Source of the DNA: Limonium bicolor
Lineage: Eukaryota > Streptophyta > Magnoliopsida > Caryophyllales > Plumbaginaceae
Assembly (NCBI GenBank): GCA_023374045.1
Contig: CM041779.1
Coordinates: forward strand, 273,233,258 to 273,297,257
Length of the DNA stretch: 64,000 nt
Direction: 5' to 3'
This document shows, piece by piece, positions 10,750 through 21,274 of this stretch. Below the pieces are notes generated by a model. The model saw only the letters and a program-made list of their open reading frames with translations. It made no database searches and had not been told where the DNA came from. Made by a program: the position numbers and the translations under genes. Every line of letters begins with the position of its first letter. Positions within the stretch are counted from its first letter, which is position 1.

Positions 10750-12406
10750 TGATAAACCTCAGACTTATCATATTTTAGAAGCTATAATTTTAAGAATATT
10801 ATTTAGTTAAAATAAGGATAAAATAGCTAGTATTAAATTATCTTATATAATGTTTATTTTATTAGTTCAGACTTATGTTTGGTATGTTTTTTATGTTAGG
10901 AATAAATCTCTAATCAAAGGATAAAGTTTTGTCGGGCATGATGCCGGATGGCCCATTCACGGCATGAGTATAGAGCAACGAAGAGGTGCCTTTTGTGAAA
11001 AGGTGTCTTTGATGAAGAGACATCTTTTGATGAAGAGGTGTCTCTTCGTGAAAAGGTGTCTTTTGGTGAAAATGTGTCTTTTGATGAAGAGGTGTCTTTG
11101 ATGAAGAGGGTGTCTCTTGGTGAAAAGGTGTCTTTTGATGAAGAGGTGTCTTTTGATGAAGATGTGTCTTTTAGTGAAAAGGTGCCTCATGGTGAAGAGA
11201 TGTCTTTTAGTTGGAAAGATGTCTTTTGGATGGGAAGACACTATAGACAGACATCATTTGGTGATGTGTCTTTCATACCAATACAACTAGGGTAAAAGGT
11301 ATCATTTTGGTAAAGACATGTCTTGGAGGTGTGTCTTTATGGAAACACATCATTTAAGATATATCTTTCCATAGAATCACTTCCAACACCTATAAATGCC
11401 CATGTGATCATTCTCCAACACTACATTTCAACATACATACACTCCACTCATACTCCGTATTCCGCATCCATCCCATTGTTGGTGTCACTTCTACCAAGGA
11501 GGTTCTGCGCATCCATCCTAAAAGAGAAGAAGATTTCTGTCGGGTTAAGGCTATGTCAAATTCCCTTATCCTCTTTGTATTCTTCTTTTATTTGTATGGA
11601 TGGATAAGTAGGAATCCTTGTTGTTCTTGGTTAGGGATTAATTCTTCTTTGTAAACAATATGATCATTTCAATATAATTTCAAGCATTCATTAAGATTGG
11701 TTCTTTAGGCAAGTGAATAATGTAGGCCACTTATTCTCTTTTTGCAAATTCTACTTAAGGAAGACAAGCCAAGGGTAGAATGGGTTAGGAAATCTTAATG
11801 GTCTATTGTTATCTTCTATGATTTAGGAGTTAGCATTTAAGATTAAGAACTAATCCATGTTCCCACTATCTTGTTAGTTTCGCGGCATGATATATGCTCG
11901 ATTCAATAATAGATGGTGAGTTTCCTGTTGTTAGGCCCGAAACTGGAAATACTATTGACAATTGATCCAGCCGAGTTTACTCCCGGGTGGCTGGGTCTAG
12001 CACATTTAACATCTTTGAATGTGTCGTGCGTTTGTATCCGGCATGATATCCAGCGCGACCATTTGTTTGGTTAATTCGAGCCTTGTTGATTAAATTTTGT
12101 GATCATATTGGTATTTAGGTTGATTGTAATCCCGAACCCAGGATAATTCATTTTACATAATCCATTAGTTAGATTATTAGTTAGTTACTCTAGTTTGAAT
12201 TATTATTCATTTTTCCCTCTCTTTTATTAGAATAGACAATTCTAGGATTAGGACTTGTTTTCTATTCAGTCCCTTGAGTTCGATACTCTTGGTCGTAATT
12301 TACTTACACTTTAATCCAACCGGGATTTTTGCTACCCGTATTAGATTTTAGTAGGATTCTTTATTTCATTTGTATATTCTTTTCCCTACTAAAAATTCTG
12401 TTAGCA
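10750..12406 (+). repeat. 5' LTR of the Athila-like element
   Basis: Starts TGATAAACCTCAG and ends TTAGCA, three bases before the primer-binding site. The first ~460 bases align with the 3' LTR at 19949. It contains an 18-bp tandem array (10984-11210) and a 'cccttgagttcgatactcttgg' box near the end, typical of this group. Confidence 0.8.
10984..11210. repeat. 18-bp tandem repeat in the 5' LTR (about 12.6 units)
   Basis: The units alternate between GGTGTCTTTTGATGAAGA-like and GGTGTCTTTTGGTGAAAA-like versions. As 18 is a multiple of three the array opens repetitive reading frames on both strands; these look like artefacts and not genes. Confidence 0.9.
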
Positions 12407-12409
12407 AAA

Positions 12410-12427
12410 TGGTGCCGTTGCCGGCGA
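12410..12427 (+). other. Primer-binding site of the Athila-like element (tRNA-Asp type)
   Basis: TGGTGCCGTTGCCGGCGA differs at two positions from the TGGCGCCGTTGCCGGGGA site common in Athila elements. It sits three bases after the LTR end. Confidence 0.8.
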
Positions 12428-12521
12428 CTTGGAATAGTCTAAGTCCTAAAATTGGTGATTGGCCTATTCTTATTCATTGTTTTGTTCATTCTTTTTTTAA
12501 AATCATTTATATATGCCGTGT

Positions 12522-12596
12522 GTGATGCCGGGTATGGCTATCCGGCACATTTGGAGGAAGTCCGATGTCGGGATTCGTACATCCGACACGTCATCC
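12522..12596 (+). other. Pair of stem-loops in the Athila-like leader
   Basis: Two neighbouring inverted repeats, TGCCGGgtatggctatCCGGCA and GTCGGgattcgtacatCCGAC, lie about 100 bases after the primer-binding site and before gag. A role in packaging or dimerisation is inference only. Confidence 0.4.
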
Positions 12597-12804
12597 GGTA
12601 TAGTCATAAACTTATTGTGAGTTTATATATGTTTTTATTCTTTGTAAAAGTATTATAATGACTTGTTTTGATTCCTAAATTTATCTAGATATTAAATCTC
12701 ACTCCTCTAAAAGTGAATGCTCCTTTGATCACATAATCTTTCTGAGATTTAGCCGACTACGATCCCAGATCGAGAGGACCCTTCTTCGTTCTATACACCA
12801 AAGA

Positions 12805-13875
12805 ATGAACCAACAAAACAAAAAAGATCCAATATTGTTGACGATATGACAACTCCTACCGTCCGCAACATCAACCGGCCATCCAGCCAAGGCCGAAACC
12901 CGCTATCAACCTCCCTCTCCTTTCACAAGCCGAGTACGATAATTGAAAAAAATTGAAGCCATATCATCAGATTCGTTGTGTAAAAGAGTTGGCATGTTTG
13001 ATGGTTCGAACCCAGACGAAGCCTTCCTACACGTAACCAAGTTCTGCAGCACGTCAACAGCCTAACCGCAACAGACGTGTCCTGCAATATGCATGAGTCT
13101 CCTTTTCCCTCATAGCTCATTGGGATTGCAAGCAAATGGTACCACAGTCTAACTCCAAGTACCATTCCATGTGGGATGACATGGCAACCAATTCTAAGAC
13201 AAATTCCTACCACCAAGTCGAACTCTAGAGATGATCGTCGAGATTTACAATTTCAAACAACAGGATCGGAGAGAGCATCTGTGAGACTTGGGATTGGTTC
13301 AAAGGGTTGCTTCTGACATGTCCTCACCATGGCCACACCAAGGAGCAACTTTCCCAGTGTTTCTATAAGGGATTGGTAAACCAGTGTAAAACCATGGTGC
13401 TATCCTCCCACGTGCAGATGTCCTGAAGAAACCAGGAGAACAATTTCTGAGTGGGATTGAATCCCTTTATGAAGAAATTAGAGAATGGGCCACCGGTGGA
13501 TCAAGAGGTGGTACCCCAAGCTTGTACCATATCGGGGAGAGTGATAACAAATTTGATAAATTAATGAAGAGTTATGAGCAGTTGTTGGAGAGAAACGCTC
13601 AACAGTCGACGAAGGTAAGTGCCCTGCAGAAAGTTGTGGAACAGTTGGCAATGAATTCCCTTCCCCAACAAGCAAATGTGGTTAATGAAAGACCACACAC
13701 TCAGCAATGCCCTGAATTACTAGAAGTAAAGGCATTTAAGGAAGTGAATTATGTGAGCAACAACCAAGGGTTTAGGCAGTCTTGGCAAAGTGGTGCCCAA
13801 CCCCCTCAAAATTTCCAGAATCATGGCGTTATCAAGGAGGTCCGAGGCAATTCTCGCAAACTGCTTATGGCGGAG
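12805..13875 (+). pseudogene. gag: gag of the Athila-like element, 5' part, decayed
   Basis: The capsid signature is clear: a block around 13260-13370 reads GESICETWDWFKG then LLLTCPHHGHTKEQLSQCF (the Retrotrans_gag pattern of Athila proteins). Earlier fragments resemble FDGSNPDEAF and the 'KWYHSL' helix. The segment 13522-13870 continues with a coiled-coil-like stretch (LMKSYEQLLERNAQ) and EVNYVSNNQGFRQSW, matching the EVNYV motif after Athila capsids. Several stops and frame changes break it. The start codon is a guess. The frame is cut at 13875 by a solo LTR and resumes at 18612. Confidence 0.7.
13871..13875. repeat. Target-site duplication CGGAG (left)
   Basis: CGGAG here is repeated exactly at 18612-18616, flanking the TG...CA ends of the nested LTR. 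Confidence 0.9.
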
Positions 13876-16800
13876 TGTAACACCCCTACTAAATCCGGCT
13901 CCTATAAATAATTAGAAAAATGTCGTACCTAGTAAATAATTCGCAGCGGTAATAACGACTATCGTTCTAATGGTGTCACTGTATCACTTGCCCATACGGG
14001 TGATAACGAGTTACATGATAATCACTTACGAAACTATTCAGCGTAGTGACCACAAGAGATAGATAGTAGTGCCTAAACATTCTAAAAACAAGTCCAACAA
14101 CAACCGTTATTACAAACCGTACTCGTGAGGTCTAACAAAAATACACCTCGGTTTACACAACCCGAGTCCAAGATCAACAGTAGTCTCATACCGTTACAAA
14201 GTCTTAACCAACAATAAATAAAATCAATAACACACATCGCCCTCGCGTCGAACACCAGCTAATCACCTAAAATAAAAGTGTTTGTGGTATGGAATCAGCC
14301 CCTGCTGCTGAGTATGTTATCACTGCCCGTCATGCCTCCTCATCAACCTCTCAATTAATTGGTCGAGAGCATGAGATTCGTTAGTCATGCAATACCGTTT
14401 TATATTTAAACTGTGAAAACATTTAACAGTAATATTCATACAATAACACAACCATTACCACACAATATATAAACCACACAGTATAACCAGTGAACAACAA
14501 GGCGAAACAACGAGAATAATAAACAAGTATCATCTCCCGTCCTTGGTATAGAAACCAATATTGTTCGCCATGTTACAAGTCTCAACTGTAATAATGTTCA
14601 GTTATACCTAGTGACAACGCCTCGTTAAAACGACGAGTCACTAAATTACCCATATACTATGGCGGGTCACCCACGGCAGTAGCCACTCCAGCGGTGAGTC
14701 GCCGACAACGAGCCATCCTAGCTCACGGGAAATTTTCTTGATGACTTGCGGACCCGTACGCGGACATCCTAGTATGTATCGTTTTTGTGATCACAGCGCG
14801 GACCAAGAAGCCACATCCTCTGTGCTTTGTTATATTTATTAATTATAGACCATCGCATCGCATTACCAATTTTTTTCTAACACAGCGGACTAAGGTCAAT
14901 AGTCCAATCCAGAGTCTGTAAACTCGGGATCCAGTAATAGATACGAGAGCGGCGTTTAGAAAGGCCAGTGCTCCGTATTAAAGTCTGGGATAATATGTAT
15001 ACCTTATTATCCTAGTGCTACAACGTTTTACTGACGATCCTTATATTGCATATAATATAGCACATTAGCCGCTAGTTCGTTTTATATATAAGTTCATATA
15101 TACAAACCGATACTGTTAACGCAACAACAGTATATAATAAGCAGCTATAAATATACAGTTCATGCATATTTAATCACACATTCAGACAAACAATCTTATC
15201 ACAGATCACACAGAAGTCTGAACTGAGGAAGCCCTCAGAGACAATCAAAGACACGTAACAACATACCGTTCACCCTGACTGTATAACGGTGGAGTATGAA
15301 TCAGCTAAATCCGAATGCTCCTCGTGTCGTCTCTAACAGTCTAAATAATACATAACGCTACTGATTAGAACCTCGTATAACAACATAACTCTACGGTACC
15401 CCGTACCGTCACTAATACCTCCCGGTTAATCCCCCCGTTATAAACTGTCAACGTTTGTCGGGTTTTCGGCTTAACTCGAGATTTGGAAAAACGTTATATT
15501 ACATGCATAGTCTTGTCTTGTATATTAATATACTTAACGTTGAACTTGTTATCGCATGTAACTTAATATACCCTTGTGTATCATATAGTTTGTTTCTATA
15601 TTGTATGTATAATTCTTGTCATATATTATACATTCCACCTTAGTATTTATTTCCCTAAGGTTTGTTTTTCCAAGTTTAATGGAGTATAATTCTTATGTAA
15701 AGATACTTTGGATTATATATAAATCCTTATTATTTCATGTACACTCCTAACATTTAGAATTTCCATATCTAATGTTTGTAAATCTTTTCTCTTTATCATT
15801 TATCATTTTAATTACCACAATATATAGTTATTAAACCATATTATATTTTACACCCCAAAAGATATATTTATTTATATATATATATTTATGTATATTGGGA
15901 CTATTTATTATATGGTAAGTCTTGTAATATATATTCATTCTTTTTAATGAATACCTCTTATATTATAAATGTTATACCCTTAATAACATTTGAAACCATT
16001 TTATAAATTTTATTTAAAAATGCCCATATTTCCGAACAACACTTAGTTTCTTAAATATTTACAAAATCCACCACATTATTAATATAATGTTATATTATAG
16101 TTATATAACATATATTATGACATTTATGTCATTAAAACAATTATAACCTATAGTTACCAATTGTTATATATTACCAAACAGCCCTTTATATTTTCGGCTT
16201 TCACTATAAACCACTAAACTTCCATAAATCACAAATCTAACCCAATTTATAATACATAGTTTTCTAATGTCATTAAAACTATATATTATACATATATCTT
16301 TGTAAAATCTTATATATAACTCCAAAAATTCCCAAACTATACCAAAAGGTTATAAATATCATTTCTAACCTTATACTTTCTATAAATCTCGGTTTTGCCC
16401 ATATGTTACCCATTTGTAACAAATGTTATGAAATATCATATATTATACTTATATAATTCATATAAACTCCAAATTTAACCAAATAAACTTCTAAAAATTC
16501 CTAATAACCCAAGGTATGTTATAAATTCTATTTAGTACCCCAAGTTTTCAGAAATCACCATATAACCCCATTTCTTATAAATCTTTAAAATTTAATAACT
16601 ATCTTAATATAAGGTAGTATTTAATTCTTTAAATTCTCCATACTTGGTCAAAGTCTCCTATATAGTCAACTTTGACTTCTAATGCCAAATGGGGACCAAA
16701 CTTTTGGTAATTACTAATTATACCCAATAGTTTTCTATTTTTACAATTTTGACCCAAAACTTTATAAAATGTTATAATTTTTATTAAATTCATTTAAAAA

Positions 16801-18611
16801 CCCTAAACTCTTCTAAAATAAGCCCACGGCTTCATATTTCACTAGTAATTACCATTTGATCCCAAACTTAACTATATAAGCATAAATTAAACTAAATAAG
16901 CTTTAAACTTAAATTAAAATGGCCTAATGACATGGCCTTATTACAACTTTGCTTTATAACATAAAATTACACATAAATAGCTCAATTTATACAATAAACT
17001 CACGGCCTCACTATAGTTTATTTATTTTTCCACATAATGTCATAATTTGACCATTATGTTAATTAAATCACTTAAATGACTAGCTTAATTTATCTTAGTC
17101 ATTTTTTCCATTCTTAGGTTAAAATAACCCATATAATTAACTTCACTCTCGGCACATATATTATATATGCTAAGAAATCATAAAATCATAAGTTTAAGGT
17201 GTTTATACCTTGGTTTATTCCTTGTATGAACTCGGAAGCTTGAAGGAAAATTCACTACATCATTTAGACATGTTTAATACACCAAAATAAGATATGGTTA
17301 CACTCCAATCTTGAGCTTAACCATAAAGAACAATTAATGTAAGATTTAAGGCAAAAATCACCTTAAAAATGCAAGGGAACTTCCAAAGGATTTCGGCCTG
17401 AATACAACACACCAAATGGTGTTAAATTCACCATATCAACATAGGAAATAGCTAGAAAACAACAAGCTGCCATGGTAATAGGTTTTACCTTGGCAAAATG
17501 CCTTAAAGAAGGGTATTTCCTTTGAATTTCGGCCACCCTTGCTCCAAATGGTTAGCCAACTGATTGAACATATAAATATGAAGATTATGAGTGTATAAAC
17601 TCACAAAAATCAGAAGAAGAAAACCGCATGAAGACTAGAGAAGCTTAAGGTATGTTTTTACCTTATAATGTAGATTTGAACAACCTTGGTCCCTAGACTT
17701 GCTTCAGCCGAGATTGGTGTTTGTTATAACCTTAAAAAACTGAGAATGAGCCATGGAAAGTGATAGATCATGAGCTCCAAGTGTAGGTAATGAAGAGATG
17801 AAGAAAAAGAGCTAAAATAAGCCTTAAACCATTACCTTAGGTGCTTAAGAGATTGAATTGTCTTCCTTACTCAAGAACACAGCTTGAGAGAGTTTGGAAG
17901 AGCTAAGGGCTTGGCAGGAATGGGATAAGAGGCAAGAGAATGAGAGGAAAGGTGTTTAAATGGTTAAAATGTAAAAAAAAGGAATAGTAAAATGGTGGAT
18001 CATCACTTTAAGTAGATATTTAGCACTAATGCTGTGTGTGCTGTCCTCCCACCTCCTTGCCTGCCGACAGCCAATGGATAAGAGTGGTCAATTAATTGAC
18101 CATTGACCAAACTTGGTCAATTTACTTAAAAATGCACTATTTGGGTTACTATTCACAAATAAATGTCATTTTTTTTTTATTTTTTTTTCAAACTTTGATT
18201 TAGACTTTAAAATATAGTCTATCATGTCAAATTAATGATTTAAATGATATACTCCAGTCTTTAAAATGACAAAAAGTCATTATCTTTGAGTTCATACACA
18301 AAAACGTGCTTTAAGGTGTTTTAGTGCACATTTTGTGTCACAGGGTGTTTCTGAGCTTAGTTTTCTTTGAGAATAGTTTTTTTGTGTTCCTTACTTCATT
18401 ATAATACTTAGGAATCCACTTTGGATCCTATTTGAGGTCATACAATCTTTATGGTGTCTTAAAGCACATTTTTGGCTTTACCGATCTTAAAGCATGTTTT
18501 GCCTTGTTGAGATCTTTTTAGATTGTTCCCCAATGGTATTTAGATGTTTATTAACCATCTTAGATCATTAATAGATCATTTAATTAAGTTTTTAAGGTTA
18601 GGGGTATTTCA
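13876..18611 (-). mobile_element. Tekay-type solo LTR, 4.7 kb
   Basis: On the plus strand it begins TGTAACACCCCTAC and ends GGGGTATTTCA, so it is inverted relative to the host element. A perfect 5 bp duplication (CGGAG) borders it. There is no internal region. It carries the conserved hairpin at 13982-14005 (106 nt from its U5 end; TATCAC pairs with GTGATA) and the GCAGCGG box near 13945. The rest is AT-rich with no gene. Excision rejoins the Athila-like gag. Confidence 0.9.
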
Positions 18612-18616
18612 CGGAG
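18612..18616. repeat. Target-site duplication CGGAG (right)
   Basis: Exact repeat of 13871-13875, directly after the terminal CA of the solo LTR. Confidence 0.9.
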
Positions 18617-18880
18617 TTCCTTCCAATCGACCTTCCCAACCCCCATCTAATTCAGAAGCCGAGATGGTAGAGTTGTGCGACATGATGACGGCGCTGATGA
18701 ACAAATCTCGAGATGCTCAAGAAGAGATCTCAGCCCTTCGCAAGGACCACAAGTTGTTACAGTCGCAAATACAGCAACTTCTTGCTCAACCGAGACCACC
18801 CGATCAACTACCGTCCTAAACCCAACTTAATCCAAGGGAGCATGCGAAGTCCATCACCATTGCCTCTAAGAGTTCTGATC
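18612..18880 (+). pseudogene. gag: gag of the Athila-like element, 3' part
   Basis: The reading frame resumes after the solo LTR with a proline- and serine-rich stretch, a heptad-like segment (EEISALRKDHKLLQSQIQQLL) and a line that reads TQLNPREHAKSITIASKS after one frame change. This resembles the NPKEH-KAITLRSG motif that ends Athila gag proteins. Nothing like protease or RT follows. Confidence 0.65.
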
Positions 18881-19948
18881 ATCTCGCCACGTAGCCAAAG
18901 GCCAAGTGTAGGGCCTCACGCCTCCGGTCCTCTTCGTATCAGAGGAGTATTTTCTTTCTTGTTCCTTTATCATTTCTTTATTTTCTTTGTCAATTTCATT
19001 CTTTTTGCCTTGCACACTGAGGATAGTGTTCCTCTCAAGTGTAGGGCAAGGGAACCTTTCCCTTTAAAATTAGTTAATTAATTAAAAAAACTATATATAT
19101 GGATATATAAGTATATAAATAATTATTATTATGTTTAAATGACAATAAGTTTGAAATTTATTGACTTTCTACTAAGCTTTTTGCATGTTCCTTGATAAAG
19201 TGAGATTAGGGAAGGATAGGGGATTTTTCTCTTAAGAGGTAAGCTTTCTAATGACTTTTAGATTTCTATTTTAACTTCACGACTCTCTTTATTTATTTGC
19301 ATATAAGTATATGACCTTACTCTTATTTTATCTCTAACTTACTTCTAGGTAATATTTTATTTTCCTTTTCGAAATGGTGAAAATTCTTTGGGTGAAAATC
19401 TTAAATAGGGATTGTATATATAAAAAGAAAGAGAAAAAAGAACAAAAGAGAAAGGAAAAAAAGAAGAGTTTTGAAAAAATATGAAGCATTATTCTATGAG
19501 ATTGCAAAAATTTCCTCAGAATAAAGAAACACTCGAGAGTTTTTCCTTTTGTTTTATTCCTAAATTCCCTTTCTTAAATAAAATCATGGTCAGGTTTAGA
19601 AACCCTTGAAAATCATGGAAACCATTGATGAGAGTCTTGGCCATATTTAGAAACCCTTGAAAAATAGGGCTGAATTATGGAAACCGGAAAAAGAGAGATT
19701 ACAAATCCCTAATATAAAATAGCCTAAGAGTTTTTGATCGTTTTTGAAATTGAATGTTTTATTTTATACCCATTAGTATGTCTTTGACAAAAAAAAGAGG
19801 GATTAAGTGATGCTTGTTAATTAGAGTCAGGTAGTTGGAAAAGACTTATCTAGTTGTCATTATTAAGGGTATCTGTTTTGTGCACAAGAAGTTATTCTTT
19901 TCTGATTAAGTTTTGCTCAAGGACTAGCAAAAGGTAAGTGTAGGGCGT
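18881..19948 (+). other. Non-coding 3' internal region of the Athila-like element
   Basis: No gene is seen. A 'cacactgaggatagtgtt...caagtgtaggg' box near 19015-19050 and a second 'caaggactagcaaaaggtaagtgtagggc' box just before the 3' LTR are of the kind found 3' of pol in Athila/Tat elements. The second includes the presumed polypurine tract. Purine-rich runs occur at 19420-19480, and a repeated 'ggtttagaaacccttgaaaa' motif near 19594 and 19646. Confidence 0.55.
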
Positions 19949-20426
19949 TGATAAGCCTCAAAACTATCTTATTTTAGAAGCTATAATTGTATGAATATTA
20001 GTTAAAATAAGGATAAAATAGCTAGTATTTATAATATCTTATATAAAGTTTATTTTATTAGTTCAGACTTATTTTTGGTATGTTTTTTTATGTTAGGAAT
20101 AAATCTCTAATCAAAGGATGAAGTTTTGTCTGGCATGATGCCGGATGGCCCATTCACGACATGAGTATAGAGCAGCGAAGAGGTGCCTTTTGGTGAAAAG
20201 GTGTCTTTTGATGAAGAGGTGTCTTTTGATGAAAAGGTGTCTCTTGGTGAAAAGGAGTCTCTTGGTGAAAAGGAGTCTTTTGGTGAAAAGGTGTCTTTTG
20301 ATGAAGAGGTGTCTTTTTATGAAGAGGTGTCTCTTGGTGAAAATGTGTCTTTTAATGAAGAGGTGTCTTTTGATGAAGAAGTGTCTTTTGGTGAAAAGGG
20401 GCCTCATGGTGAAGAGATGTCTTTTA
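19949..20426 (+). repeat. Truncated 3' LTR of the Athila-like element
   Basis: Begins TGATAAGCCTCA and follows the 5' LTR up to '...gaagagatgtctttta', where similarity stops at about 20426. Only the first ~30% of the LTR remains. Confidence 0.8.
20181..20425. repeat. 18-bp tandem repeat in the 3' LTR (about 13.6 units)
   Basis: Same array as at 10984-11210, one unit longer and with a different order of unit variants, so it has changed since the two LTRs were identical at insertion. Confidence 0.9.
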
Positions 20427-21261
20427 CTGGAGATGATGGAGAGTAATGGATGAAAGTAGCGAAGGTTGACGAAAGGAGCACTTAGGCATTGAATCTCGAA
20501 GTAAAGTATTTGGAAGTAGAGTGAGAATGATTGATGGACAGAATTCCATCCCTTGGAGTTGTATGAAATTATAATTAGGATTAGGAAGAGTAAAAAAAGA
20601 TAGAAAATGGAAATAATTGAATTATTTGGTTGTTTGAAACTGTCGTGGGAAGTCGAACTTGATCCTGATCAGATCGAGGGAAACCGAACACAAATTGGGG
20701 TGGAAAGATAGTTCACACTGATGATGATCACATCAGGGTCGAATGATTCTTGAAGCTCCCCTCAAGTGGTCACAAGAATCACACATAGGATAGAGGTAAT
20801 GAAGATAAACTGGATTTTGGAGTTGTGTGTTTTATAAAATTTTCTAATTAGTAGTTGTGAAAGGATTTTCCCTTAGATGGAGAATGAGGATTTGTTAGAA
20901 GCATATGCCGGAAGAAGATGGTAGTATAGCATATTGTATTATTCCAAGGGCAGCGGGATGTAGAGGAGTCCTGTGTCTAGATGACCTGAGTGCCTGCGGG
21001 ATTGTAATGTGTATTGCATTGCTTTGGGGATAGCTTTGCACTGTATGTATGTATAAACCTTGTAATGTGGAACCAGATGGTTGGATGTAATGCGGATTGG
21101 AGTAATGAGGGTACATTTGTATGGTATGGGAAGTAGAAACCTTGAGTGACGGATTTCGGAAATTGAAAGGAGGAAGAATGTATGGCTTTAGTATTAGACA
21201 AGTATAAATGAGTAAGTGTAGTAATCCTATAACCTCGAACAACTTTGAGGACAAAGTTCTT

Positions 21262-21274
21262 AAGGGGGGTAGAT
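21262..21274 (+). other. Polypurine tract of Tekay-2
   Basis: AAGGGGGGTAGAT directly precedes the LTR start TGAAATACCCC. The minus-strand element has the same tract (complement at 38240 and 49490). Confidence 0.85.

Larger units (their letters stand above)
10750..20426 (+). mobile_element. Gag-only (non-autonomous) Athila-like Ty3/gypsy element, with nested solo LTR and truncated 3' LTR
   Basis: 5' LTR 10750-12406, Athila-type primer-binding site at 12410, decayed gag 12805-13875 and 18612-18880, then a non-coding 3' region and 3' LTR from 19949. No protease, RT, RNase H or integrase is visible, and after removing the nested LTR the internal region is only about 2.8 kb, so this is a gag-only derivative. 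The 3' LTR keeps only about 478 of roughly 1,650 bp and passes directly into Tekay 3' sequence, so the right end was lost by deletion or illegitimate recombination. Confidence 0.75.

Noticed and set aside
10957..11295. Repetitive open frames (KRHLFTKRHLF / EKVSFDEEVSF type) in both orientations, also at 20111-20453
   Set aside because: Translation of an 18-bp tandem repeat inside an LTR; a period divisible by three keeps frames open without selection.
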